A stretch of DNA of 13,845 nt from Chloroflexota bacterium (GTDB lineage Bacteria; Chloroflexota; FW602-bin22; JACPRP01): NCBI GenBank assembly GCA_016210495.1, contig JACQUC010000232.1, positions 1 through 13,845 on the forward strand, written 5' to 3'. Shown in pieces: positions 7,042 through 13,845 of the stretch. Both the position numbers and the translations under genes were made by a program. Numbering within the stretch: position 1 is the first letter of the stretch; each line of letters opens with the position of its first letter. Under the pieces are notes generated by a model. That model was given only the letters and a program-made list of their open reading frames with translations, searched no databases and was not told the DNA's origin.

Positions 7042-8721
7042 TCACTTGCTCAACCAGGCCTTCTCCGGGGTCCAATGTGTCTGGTGTCCCGTCGTGAGAA
7101 ACCCGGTGTCGTGCGCAGTTGGGCCGACGACGAACGGCAACGCTGATTCGAAGAGCGGAACCACCATAGCGTCGTCGTAGGCGAACTTCACCGCTTTCTC
7201 CGTCAGCGATTTGTAGGTCTCGAAATCGGCCGTCGCTCGCGACCCTTTGAGCGAGTCGTTCCAGACCGTGGGTCTGGTGAGACTAACGTACCGTAGGACA
7301 GGAGATCCCATCATCCTCGACAAGACATTGCCCACGTTCGGCTCCAGAACCATTAGCACGTAAATGAGACCGCCGTTCCACCCTTTCGTGTCGTATTCGT
7401 TATACCTGGCGCGCGGCACCGCTTCCAACTGGACGTCGACGCCAACCGCCTTGAGGTTGCTTTGGATGGCGACCAGCATGTCCTTTGCCGCCGTCGTGGG
7501 GGCGATAATTCTCGTCTTAAACCCGTCGCGATAGCCTGCATCGGCTAACAACTGTCTCGCCTTGGCGGGGTTGTACGAGCGGCCTTCGAGCCCGGCGTTG
7601 TAACCCGTATATCCCTGGGGGACAACCTGATTGGCTGCTTCCCAAAAGCCGAGCCCCACTGCCTTTGCTATTGCCCTCTTGTCGATAGCGTACTCGATAG
7701 CCTCGCGTACCCTTTTGTCGACGAAGACCGAGTCGGGGGAAGCGGTATCAGGCGCGAGAACATCGAGGCTTGCCGGCAGGGCGCCACCACCCGTGCCGAT
7801 GATTTCGTACCCTTTCGTCCGTAGATCAGCCGCCACTGTGGTGGGTGCGCGGTATATTACGTGTCCCTCTCCCGCTTGAAAGGCTGCCGATTGTACCATC
7901 GGATCCTGCACGAAGCGAAACTCGATTCCATCGACGTAAGGCTTGGGTCCCCAGTAGCCGTCGAACCTGTCGTATCTCAAAACGACATCGCGCTCGAATC
8001 TGACGAATTTGAACGGCCCTGTCCCGACCGGGTTGTAGTGGGCCCACTCCTTGCCGTTCTTTTCGACCGCCGTGGGCGATATCATCTGGCCGATAGTGCG
8101 CGATAGCATAGGCAGTATGCCGTTGTCGTACTCTGAGAGGTTGATGCGAACAGTATTGTTGTCGACCGCATCTATCGAGGTCCAGGCCTCTGTCTTGTCC
8201 AGACCAGCCTTCTTGACCGTGTCCAGATTCCATTTGGCCGCGCTCGCGTCGAAGTCTGTCCCGTCGTGGAACTTGACGCCCTTGCGCAGTGTAAAAGTGA
8301 TGGATTTCCCGTCTTTGCCAATTTCCCAGGCTGTGGCTAGCTTCGGCGTGGCACGTCCCTGGTTGTCCATGCCCACGAGAGCGTCAACGCTGGGAAAGAC
8401 GATGGGCCCAACGCCGCCGCCGGCCTCCGCCGGATAGCCGAACGGCGTTGACGGCCAGGCCGTAAGGATCTTCAGGATGCCGCCATACTGCGGTGTTGCA
8501 GCCGGTTTTGCCGCCGTCGCCAGTTTTGCTGCTGGCGCAGGCGCCGGCTTGGTTTCCGCAGGCTTCGCCTGCTCGGATGGAGACGTGGACTTAGGAGACT
8601 CGGCCTTGCTCGGGGCTGTCGCCGGCGCGGGCGCTTGAGCGCAGGCAATCAGGGCCAGCGACATCGCCAGAGTCAAGGCCAGGCCTGCCAAAGCAACTCG
8701 TAGCAAATTCTTCCGTCTCAT
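7042..8721 (-). CDS. SBP-B: family 5 extracellular solute-binding lipoprotein
   Basis: This is the full-length copy (559 residues) of the DppA/OppA-like binding protein. A short basic start (MRRKN) and a hydrophobic stretch lead to the lipobox LIAC, with the lipid-anchored Cys at 27. A Pro/Ala/Lys linker runs to about residue 77, and the mature domain starts at QYGGILKIL. The family motif LATAWEIGKDGKSITFTLRK then GVKFHDGT is at about 128-155. It ends AWLSK and TGA. The start lies 20 bases after the TAA of UGSC-2, and UGSC-3 follows after a 126-base gap with a palindromic element. Its job is probably to capture a small ligand for a permease encoded elsewhere, since no DppB/C/D/F-like gene is nearby. 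The residues after FGYP differ among the three SBPs, so ligand preference may differ. The tract 8531-8649 is identical to part of SBP-A. Confidence 0.95.
   Translation of the reverse strand: MRRKNLLRVALAGLALTLAMSLALIACAQAPAPATAPSKAESPKSTSPSEQAKPAETKPAPAPAAKLATAAKPAATPQYGGILKILTAWPSTPFGYPAEAGGGVGPIVFPSVDALVGMDNQGRATPKLATAWEIGKDGKSITFTLRKGVKFHDGTDFDASAAKWNLDTVKKAGLDKTEAWTSIDAVDNNTVRINLSEYDNGILPMLSRTIGQMISPTAVEKNGKEWAHYNPVGTGPFKFVRFERDVVLRYDRFDGYWGPKPYVDGIEFRFVQDPMVQSAAFQAGEGHVIYRAPTTVAADLRTKGYEIIGTGGGALPASLDVLAPDTASPDSVFVDKRVREAIEYAIDKRAIAKAVGLGFWEAANQVVPQGYTGYNAGLEGRSYNPAKARQLLADAGYRDGFKTRIIAPTTAAKDMLVAIQSNLKAVGVDVQLEAVPRARYNEYDTKGWNGGLIYVLMVLEPNVGNVLSRMMGSPVLRYVSLTRPTVWNDSLKGSRATADFETYKSLTEKAVKFAYDDAMVVPLFESALPFVVGPTAHDTGFLTTGHQTHWTPEKAWLSK
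8531..8649 (-). repeat. 119-base perfect repeat shared with SBP-A (copy 2)
   Basis: This tract is identical to 13727-13845 and covers the lipobox end and the first part of the linker. A second identical stretch of 44 bases (8468-8511 and 13622-13665) lies on the other side of the SBP-A linker duplication. Similarity drops in the mature domain beyond it. Confidence 0.85.
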
Positions 8722-8726
8722 CATCA

Positions 8727-8731
8727 CCCTC
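8727..8731 (-). promoter_or_regulatory. Shine-Dalgarno site that sets the SBP-B start
   Basis: On the minus strand GAGGG lies 5 bases before the ATG at 8721, whose product starts MRRKN as SBP-C does. Two other ATGs at 8724 and 8733 are worse placed. A much longer frame from 8871 would overlap the end of UGSC-2 by 130 bases and is rejected. Confidence 0.7.
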
Positions 8732-8741
8732 ATTTTCTCTG

Positions 8742-10421
8742 TTAGTATCGGACGTACGTGGGCACCAGGCTCTTGTGCTTCTCCACCAGCCTCGTCCAGT
8801 TCCGAGGCAACTCCACCTTTTTGGTTACCCATTGCTCCCCGGACGCGTATCCACCAGATTGAGCCAGGCACATAAACGCACCCGGCCCACCGGCGACGAC
8901 GATCCTGATCCAGTCAGGGCTGCTAAATACGGCCATAGTGTCTTCCAGATTGTTCGGCGGCCGCTGCCACACCGCCGATCTCGCTAGTCCCCTTGTCGGC
9001 GCGTGATTCGGGTGGCGGTATGCTGGGACGCGCGCATATTCTGCGATGAAGGACGCGATCTCCTTCTTTGTCCAGCCGTTGGCAGCCAAGGTCTTGGCGT
9101 GTGCGGGAATCAGCATAAGACAAAACAGTCCTCTCCGCCCCGGGATGACGTTGGAGATCGCCCCGTTTAGTATCCCCTTGTCATCAGACCCATAGGGGAA
9201 TACCTGCGTTGTGGTGTTTGGGAACATGAGAGATATGGTGTTGTCCGCTTTGTCGAAACCCTCTTGTACGTGTAGCGGTTCCCAGGGACTCTCCTCCTCG
9301 TTCTCGGCGATCACCATCGTGTACTTGCCCGGATTGCCGAACACGCCCATGTCCTCCACTGCCTTACGTGCCCCACCGATGTTCTTGATAATCAGCCCGA
9401 TCGCCCTCCCAATGGTGGCGTTCGCGATGTCGCCGGGACTGAGGGCCCCCGTGCCGCTATTGATATGTATCTCCTTGCGTATTGGACCATTGACGATCCA
9501 GAATGGCGCCCACGACCCTGTGCTAACGCCGTGGGTGCCAAACGAGGTCCTGTGATCCATCGCCGCCTCGACCCCCGCGATCAGCAGCGGCATGTAGGTT
9601 GGCAGCGCCCCGGCCATTACCGCATTAACGGCGATCTTCTGCACGGTTGCCTTACCCAGTCGGGGTATGATCTTGCCTACTACATAATCGGGAGCTAGGT
9701 CAGTCCCGGTTAGCATTTCGGCGACGGCTTCCTCGGTGGGCGGTATTATCGGCAGCCCATCTCCCCATCCTCTCTTGTAGAAGAACCGATTCACCTCTTC
9801 GAGGTCGCCTTTGAAGATGATTCCTAGCGATTCTGCCACGTCGTTAGGCTTTGGACACAGCTCGTCAGCAGTCGGCGATCGAGTCAAGGCGTCCACGATG
9901 TCGCCCATCGCGGCGGTTACCGCCGCTTCGATCTCTTCGTTAGCGAAGCAATAAGGAGGAATGGCCTCCGCGACAAGCCGTAGCCCAGGCATTCCCCTGC
10001 CCGATGCCGCGGATCTGGCATCAGCTACGAAGCCTTCGTTACAGAGCGCCACCGCCGGCTTACGCATATCTTCGATTGCCATCGTGTTGTACACAAGGTA
10101 CTTCGTGCAGGACCCTCAATCGCCCACCGCCGTGATGACGGCGTCGAGGCCTTTGACCCACTGCGCAAATCGAGCCTGGTCCGCAGTCTCGGCCACTTCG
10201 AGGTTGCTTTCGTCGAACGCAAAACGGCTAAACTTCAGCGTGGGGAATGTTACTCCCAGTTGCCGCTCGACCGCAGCCTGTATGGAGGCCGCGACTCTCT
10301 TGAAGTTGACGAACAAGCCGATGGTCTTATCCGTCAGGTCGGGTGGGCGAGGCGAAATGCCCCGCAACGGTACCGGGTCGACGTCTGCCCAGGGACTCAA
10401 AACCTCGTACTCGTCACTCAT
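8742..10421 (-). CDS. UGSC-2: UGSC-family selenoprotein, type II (UGA at 10116-10118 read as Sec)
   Basis: The product has 559 residues with Sec at 102, in the order V-G-D-U-G-S-C-T-K-Y-L-V-Y-N-T-M. The start ATG at 10421 follows a GGAGG-type site that overlaps the TAG of UGSC-1. Only 16 bases separate the genes, so translational coupling is likely. The N-terminal module reads YEVLSPWADVDPVP and has NFKRVAA, a type II mark. The C-terminal domain has GWGDGLPIIPPTEEAVAEML, GTGALSPGDIANATIGRAIG, ENEEESPWEPLHV, GRRGLFCLML and SSPDWIRIVVAGGPG. Type I copies carry DGWPI and DPER at the matching places. It ends VRY and TAA, 20 bases before SBP-B. No export signal is visible. Type I and type II lie next to each other in every unit, which suggests the two products act together; this is inference. 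The reaction is unknown. Confidence 0.9.
10081..10118 (-). promoter_or_regulatory. Sec UGA codon and candidate bSECIS of UGSC-2
   Basis: TGA (10118-10116) is followed by GGG TCC TGC ACG, then the invariant 23-base block at 10103-10081. The bases just outside the block differ from the other copies. The block itself does not, including synonymous positions in the Lys-Tyr-Leu-Val-Tyr-Asn-Thr codons. Confidence 0.65.
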
Positions 10422-10437
10422 CTGCCGTAACTCCTCC

Positions 10438-12111
10438 CTAATAGCGAACGTACGTCGGCACGATGTGCCGGTATTTGTCCACCAGCCCGTCCCAATCTGC
10501 GGGGAACTGCACCTTCTTGGTTACCCAGTCACATACGGCCGCGCCGCCAATGCTAATGCTCACTTGGTTGCCCGGTCCGCCGGCGACAATGACCCTGATC
10601 CGCTCGGGCTCATCTATGAGAGACATGGTTTCTTCGGCATTCAGCGGTGGCCGTTGCTTGTAGTAGTATCTCGACGAGTGCATCACCGGGTAGTAGTTCG
10701 GGTGGCGATAGGCGGGTACACGAGCGTACTCGGAAATGAAGGCCGCGATGTCTTCCTTTCCCCACCCATTCTTGGCCAGGGTCCTGGCGTGCGTGGGATT
10801 CAGCATGATGCAAGTCAGTCCATCGCCTCTTCCAGGCGCAATGTTGTAAATGATAGCGTTCAACAAGACCTTATGATCCAGACTGTAGACCTGCGGCTGA
10901 GCGAAGGAGTTCGGAAAGAATACGGAAATAGTGGTGTCCTCCTTGTTGAACCCGTGGCCCACGTGCAGCGGTTCCCACGGGCTTTGCTCCTCGTTCTCGC
11001 CAACCACCATGGTGTACTTGCCTGGATTGCCGAATACGCCCATATCCTCTATGCCCTTGCGCGCCCCGCCTATATTCTTGATGATGAGGCCCATCGCCCG
11101 CCCAATCGTAGCGTTTGCTATGTCTCCCGGACTCAAAGCCCCAGAGCCGCTATTGATGTGTAGGTCGCCGCGTGCAGGGCCGTTTACGATCCAGGATGGC
11201 ACCCACGAACCCGTGCTCACTTCCCAGGTGCCGAAGCGGGCTCTGCGGTCCATCAGGGCATCGATCGCCGCTATCAGCAGCGGCATGTACGTCGGCAGCG
11301 CACCGGCCATCACTGCGTTGACGGCGATCTTCCCCACCGTTGCTTTCCCGAACCGCGGTATGATCTTGGCTATCACGTGATCAGACGGCAGGTCCGTGCC
11401 CGTCAGCATTTCGGCGACGGCCTTCTCCGTAGGTGGCACTATGGGCCAGCCATCTGCCCATCCCCTCTTGTAGAAGAAGCGGTTCACCTCTTGGAGGTCA
11501 CCCCTGAACGCGATTCTCGATGGCTCTTCTCCGTCCTCAGGCTTTGGCGACTTTTCCTCCAGGGTAAGGGGTTGAGTCAAAGCTGCTACGACGTCATCGA
11601 TGGCTGCGCTCACCCCAGCTTCGATCTCGCTTACAACGCTGCAATGAGGCGGAACGGTTTCCGAGACAATCCGCACCCCCGGCATTCCCCTGCCCGAGGC
11701 CGCCGATCGAGCGTCTCTTAGGAAGTCTTCGTTACACAACGCGGCTGCCGGCTTGCCAGTCTGCTCAATGGTGATCGTGTTGTACACAAGGTACTTGGTG
11801 CAAGACCCTCAATCGCCGACGGCAGTCACAACCGCATCCACCCCTTTGAGCCATTCCTCAAGTGCAGCCTGCTCTTCTGTCCCGGCGATCTCGAGATTAT
11901 ACTTGAACAAAAAGCTGCTGAACTTCAGCGACGGGAATCGCGCCTTGAGCTTGTGTTCGACCAGGGCCTGCATTGCGGGCGCGGCCCCTTTAGAATTGAC
12001 AAACAGGCCGATTCTCTTGTCCGTCATGCCGGCCAAGCGGGATGAGATGCCCTTCGGCGGTACAGGGTCAGCTTCCGCCCAGGGACTAAGAACATCGTAG
12101 CCAATGCCCAT
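10438..12111 (-). CDS. UGSC-1: UGSC-family selenoprotein, type I (UGA at 11809-11811 read as Sec)
   Basis: The product has 557 residues if the in-frame TGA at codon 101 is read as selenocysteine, giving U101-G-S-C104. The N-terminal module starts YDVLSPWAEADPVP, then has a strand-like KRIGLFVNSK and VTAVGD just before Sec. After it come TKYLVYNT, ALCN with Cys126, and RSAASGRGMPG. A linker leads to a C-terminal domain (about 200-557) with GWADGWPIVPPT, GSGALSPGDIANATIGR and ENEEQSPWEPLHV. No signal peptide or membrane segment is visible, so it is probably cytoplasmic. Type I marks are NSKG.AP, DGWPI, RDGLT and EPERIRV. UGSC domains are known as selenoproteins with Cys-containing homologs, and Sec next to Cys suggests redox chemistry; the reaction is unknown. 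Splitting it at TGA would leave a 449-codon ORF opening at a GTG without a ribosome site. The stop is TAG. Confidence 0.9.
11774..11811 (-). promoter_or_regulatory. Sec UGA codon and candidate bSECIS of UGSC-1
   Basis: TGA (11811-11809) is followed by GGG TCT TGC ACC. Then comes a 23-base block (11796-11774) that is identical in all four complete UGSC copies, third codon positions included. Possible pairings are TGCAC with GTGTA, or GTAC with GTAC around CTTGT. Bacterial Sec insertion needs an RNA hairpin at this place. The exact fold is not certain. Confidence 0.65.
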
Positions 12112-12118
12112 CTTGATG

Positions 12119-12124
12119 ACCTCC
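12119..12124 (-). promoter_or_regulatory. Shine-Dalgarno site that sets the UGSC-1 start
   Basis: On the minus strand GGAGGT lies 7 bases before the ATG at 12111. A longer frame from 12156 has no such site and adds residues that no paralog has, so 12111 is taken as the start. Confidence 0.85.
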
Positions 12125-12195
12125 TCTCGTACGATCTGCCTTGCGTCTGACGTCAAGATATTGGACAGCCGACACTCGTGTAGCTGAAAGTTAGC

Positions 12196-13845
12196 TCACT
12201 TGGCCAACCAGGCTTTCTGCGGCGTCCAATCGGTTTGGTGCCCGGTGGTGAGGAAGCCGGTGTCGTGAGCCTTTGGACCGATGATGTAAGGCTGCGCCAG
12301 TGCAAACAGGGGAACCACCATCGCCTCGTCGTACGCGAACCGCACTGCCTGTGCGGTGAGCGCTTCATAGGCTCCAAAGTCCGCCGTCGCTCGCACGCGA
12401 TTGAGCAGATCGACCCAGGCAGAGGGCCTGTTGAGGCTGACGTACCGGGTGGCGGGAGCCCCCAAAAACTTCGACAGGCTATTGGTGAGGTTAGGCTGCA
12501 GCGCCACTTCGAACCAGGCAAGACCGTCCTTCCAGCCTTTCAGATCGTATTCGTTATACTTGGCGCGAGGCACTATTTCCAACTGGACGTCGATTCCAAT
12601 CGCCTTGAGGTTACTCTGGATGGCAACCAGCATGTCCTTTTCCGCCGTGTTCGGTGCAATGATCCGGGTCTTGAACCCATTGGGACGACCCGCGGCGGCC
12701 AGTAGCTGTTTCGCCTTCTCGGGGTTGTACGAGCGGCCTTCGAGGCCAGGGTCGTAACCGACATACTGGCTGGGGGCGATTTGTTGTGTTGCTTCCCAAA
12801 AGCCGAGCCCCACCGCCTTCGCGATCGCCTTTTTGTCGATGGCGTAGTCTAACGCCTCGCGCACTCTCTTGTCGGCGAAGATCGAATCAGGGTAAACGGT
12901 ATCTGGCGCGAGGACATCCAGGTGCGTGGGCATCGCGCCGTATCCCGAAGCTATGACTTGGTAGCCCTTCTTCTGGAGATCGGCCGCTGTATTGGCGCTT
13001 GCCCTATAGATCATGTGTCCCTCCCCCGCCTGAAGACCTGCTGATTGCACCATTGGGTCCTTGACGAAACGAAATTCTATCCCGTCAAGATATGGCTTGT
13101 CTCCCCAGTAGCCGTCGAACCTCTCATATTTTAAGAATACGTCCCGTTCATAGCCCACCAGCTTGAACGGCCCAGTTCCCACCGGATGGGTCTGAGCCCA
13201 CTCCTCACCGTTCTTCTCCACCGCCGACGGGGATATCATCATCCCAATGGTGATTGCTATCAGTGAAAGGATTCCGTTGTCGTATTCAGATAGGTTAATG
13301 CGAACGGTGTAGTCGTCGACGACATCAATCGAGCTCCAGTTGCCCGTTCCGTCCCACTCGCCTTTCAGATATTGTTCGAGGTTCCATTTTGCCGCCCTCG
13401 CGTTGAAGTCCGTCCCATCGTGGAATTTGACGCCCTTTCTGAGCGTGAAGGTGATCGATTTGCCGTCCTTGCCGACCTCCCAGGCTGTGGCCAGTCGAGG
13501 CGTGGTGCGGCCCTGGATATCCATGCCTACCAAGTTCTCCACAGCGGGAAGAGCCATGGGCCGGTTGCCGCCGCCAGGCGACGCCGGATAGCCAAACGTC
13601 GTTGGTGGCCAACCGGAAAGTATCTTCAGGATGCCGCCATACTGCGGTGTTGCAGCCGGTTTTGCTGCCGTGGCGGGCTTTGCATCTGGCGCGGGCGCTG
13701 GCTTGGCTTCCGTAGCGGGTTTTGTCGCTGGCGCAGGCGCCGGCTTGGTTTCCGCAGGCTTCGCCTGCTCGGATGGAGACGTGGACTTAGGAGACTCGGC
13801 CTTGCTCGGGGCTGTCGCCGGCGCGGGCGCTTGAGCGCAGGCAAT
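12196..13845 (-). CDS. SBP-A: family 5 extracellular solute-binding lipoprotein (5' partial)
   Basis: This is the binding protein of an ABC importer of the oligopeptide/dipeptide (DppA/OppA, SBP_bac_5) class, expected to be lipid-anchored outside the membrane. The frame is open to the right edge, and the first visible residues I-A-C-A-Q are the end of a lipobox seen whole in SBP-B (LIAC). By comparison about 24 residues are missing. An Ala/Pro/Lys linker follows the Cys, then the mature domain begins at QYGGILKIL. The family motif runs LATAWEVGKDGKSITFTLRK then GVKFHDGTDF. The protein ends AWLAK and a TGA stop. An ATG at 13557 is internal to the mature domain and is not the start. The linker is 14 residues longer than in SBP-B because of a 42-base duplication. 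It lies 84 bases upstream of UGSC-1. Family assignment is firm. The ligand is unknown: members bind peptides, nickel, opines, sugars and more. Confidence 0.93.
   Translation of the reverse strand: MACAQAPAPATAPSKAESPKSTSPSEQAKPAETKPAPAPATKPATEAKPAPAPDAKPATAAKPAATPQYGGILKILSGWPPTTFGYPASPGGGNRPMALPAVENLVGMDIQGRTTPRLATAWEVGKDGKSITFTLRKGVKFHDGTDFNARAAKWNLEQYLKGEWDGTGNWSSIDVVDDYTVRINLSEYDNGILSLIAITIGMMISPSAVEKNGEEWAQTHPVGTGPFKLVGYERDVFLKYERFDGYWGDKPYLDGIEFRFVKDPMVQSAGLQAGEGHMIYRASANTAADLQKKGYQVIASGYGAMPTHLDVLAPDTVYPDSIFADKRVREALDYAIDKKAIAKAVGLGFWEATQQIAPSQYVGYDPGLEGRSYNPEKAKQLLAAAGRPNGFKTRIIAPNTAEKDMLVAIQSNLKAIGIDVQLEIVPRAKYNEYDLKGWKDGLAWFEVALQPNLTNSLSKFLGAPATRYVSLNRPSAWVDLLNRVRATADFGAYEALTAQAVRFAYDEAMVVPLFALAQPYIIGPKAHDTGFLTTGHQTDWTPQKAWLAK
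13673..13756 (-). repeat. 42-base tandem duplication in the SBP-A linker
   Basis: Two adjacent 42-base copies (13673-13714 and 13715-13756) match at 34 of 42 positions. They encode two runs of the Lys/Pro/Ala linker. SBP-B and SBP-C have one copy at this place, so the duplication is specific to SBP-A. It keeps the frame and lengthens the tether between the lipid anchor and the binding domain by 14 residues. Confidence 0.8.
13727..13845 (-). repeat. 119-base perfect repeat shared with SBP-B (copy 1)
   Basis: The bases 13727-13845 are identical to 8531-8649. The tract covers the lipobox Cys region and the first half of the linker. It reaches the window edge, so the true length may be greater. 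The mature domains of SBP-A and SBP-B differ at many residues, and SBP-C differs at several bases in the same tract. A recent recombination or gene-conversion patch is therefore more likely than constraint. Confidence 0.85.

Noticed and set aside
8722..8871. An N-terminal extension of SBP-B from 8871
   Set aside because: It overlaps the end of UGSC-2 and would place residues before a good lipoprotein signal peptide. The ATG at 8721 has a Shine-Dalgarno site and matches the SBP-C start.
9961..11163. A 400-codon plus-strand open frame
   Set aside because: It is antisense to UGSC-1 and UGSC-2 and crosses their junction. The product has no family motif. The minus-strand genes are conserved between copies in protein sequence, and this frame is a shadow of their codon use.
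1..13845. CRISPR array, tRNA or rRNA genes, IS transposase, prophage genes
   Set aside because: No regular short direct repeats with spacers, no cloverleaf or rRNA motifs and no transposase or phage proteins were seen. The large-scale repetition is of whole protein-coding genes.

Overview
Every gene in this window is read from the minus strand, so transcription runs from right to left. The content is three gene families repeated in order. The G+C is moderately high. The lipoproteins carry long Ala/Pro/Lys linkers, solute-binding-protein genes are multiplied, and selenocysteine (Sec) is used in a UGSC-family protein. Together with small palindromic intergenic elements, this suits an uncultured Chloroflexota-type bacterium (SAR202/Dehalococcoidia-like). 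That placement is inference; there is no rRNA or marker gene in the window.

Layout in transcription order. Unit 1: SBP-A (family 5 solute-binding lipoprotein, 5' end off the right edge), then UGSC-1 and UGSC-2. Unit 2: SBP-B, then UGSC-3 and UGSC-4. Unit 3: SBP-C, then UGSC-5 (which lacks the UGSC module) and UGSC-6 (runs off the left edge). The period is about 5.2-5.4 kb. Most junctions are 16-85 bases with clear Shine-Dalgarno sequences. Three junctions are longer, and each of those holds a different small inverted-repeat element.

The key point is that each UGSC gene looks like two ORFs, one of about 100 codons ending in TGA and one of about 450 codons opening at a GTG with no ribosome binding site. 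In all four complete copies the two are in the same frame, and the TGA is followed by Gly-Ser-Cys codons. The reading is therefore ...VGD-U-G-S-C-T-K-Y-L-V-Y-N-T..., the UGSC motif, with UGA read as selenocysteine. The true products are about 557-561 residues: an N-terminal UGSC domain fused to a long C-terminal domain of unknown function with the signature GW.DG.PI.PPTE.AVAEML. A fifth copy (UGSC-6) leaves the window just after its UGA.

The UGSC proteins fall into two subtypes, and each unit carries one of each. The order is I-II in unit 1 and II-I in units 2 and 3. In unit 3 the type II partner has lost the whole Sec-bearing module but keeps an intact ORF and ribosome binding site. My working hypothesis is that each unit encodes a binding lipoprotein for one of several related small molecules, plus a heteromeric cytoplasmic selenoenzyme that acts on it. 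The substrate cannot be told from the sequence. No permease, transport ATPase or Sec-machinery gene is present here.
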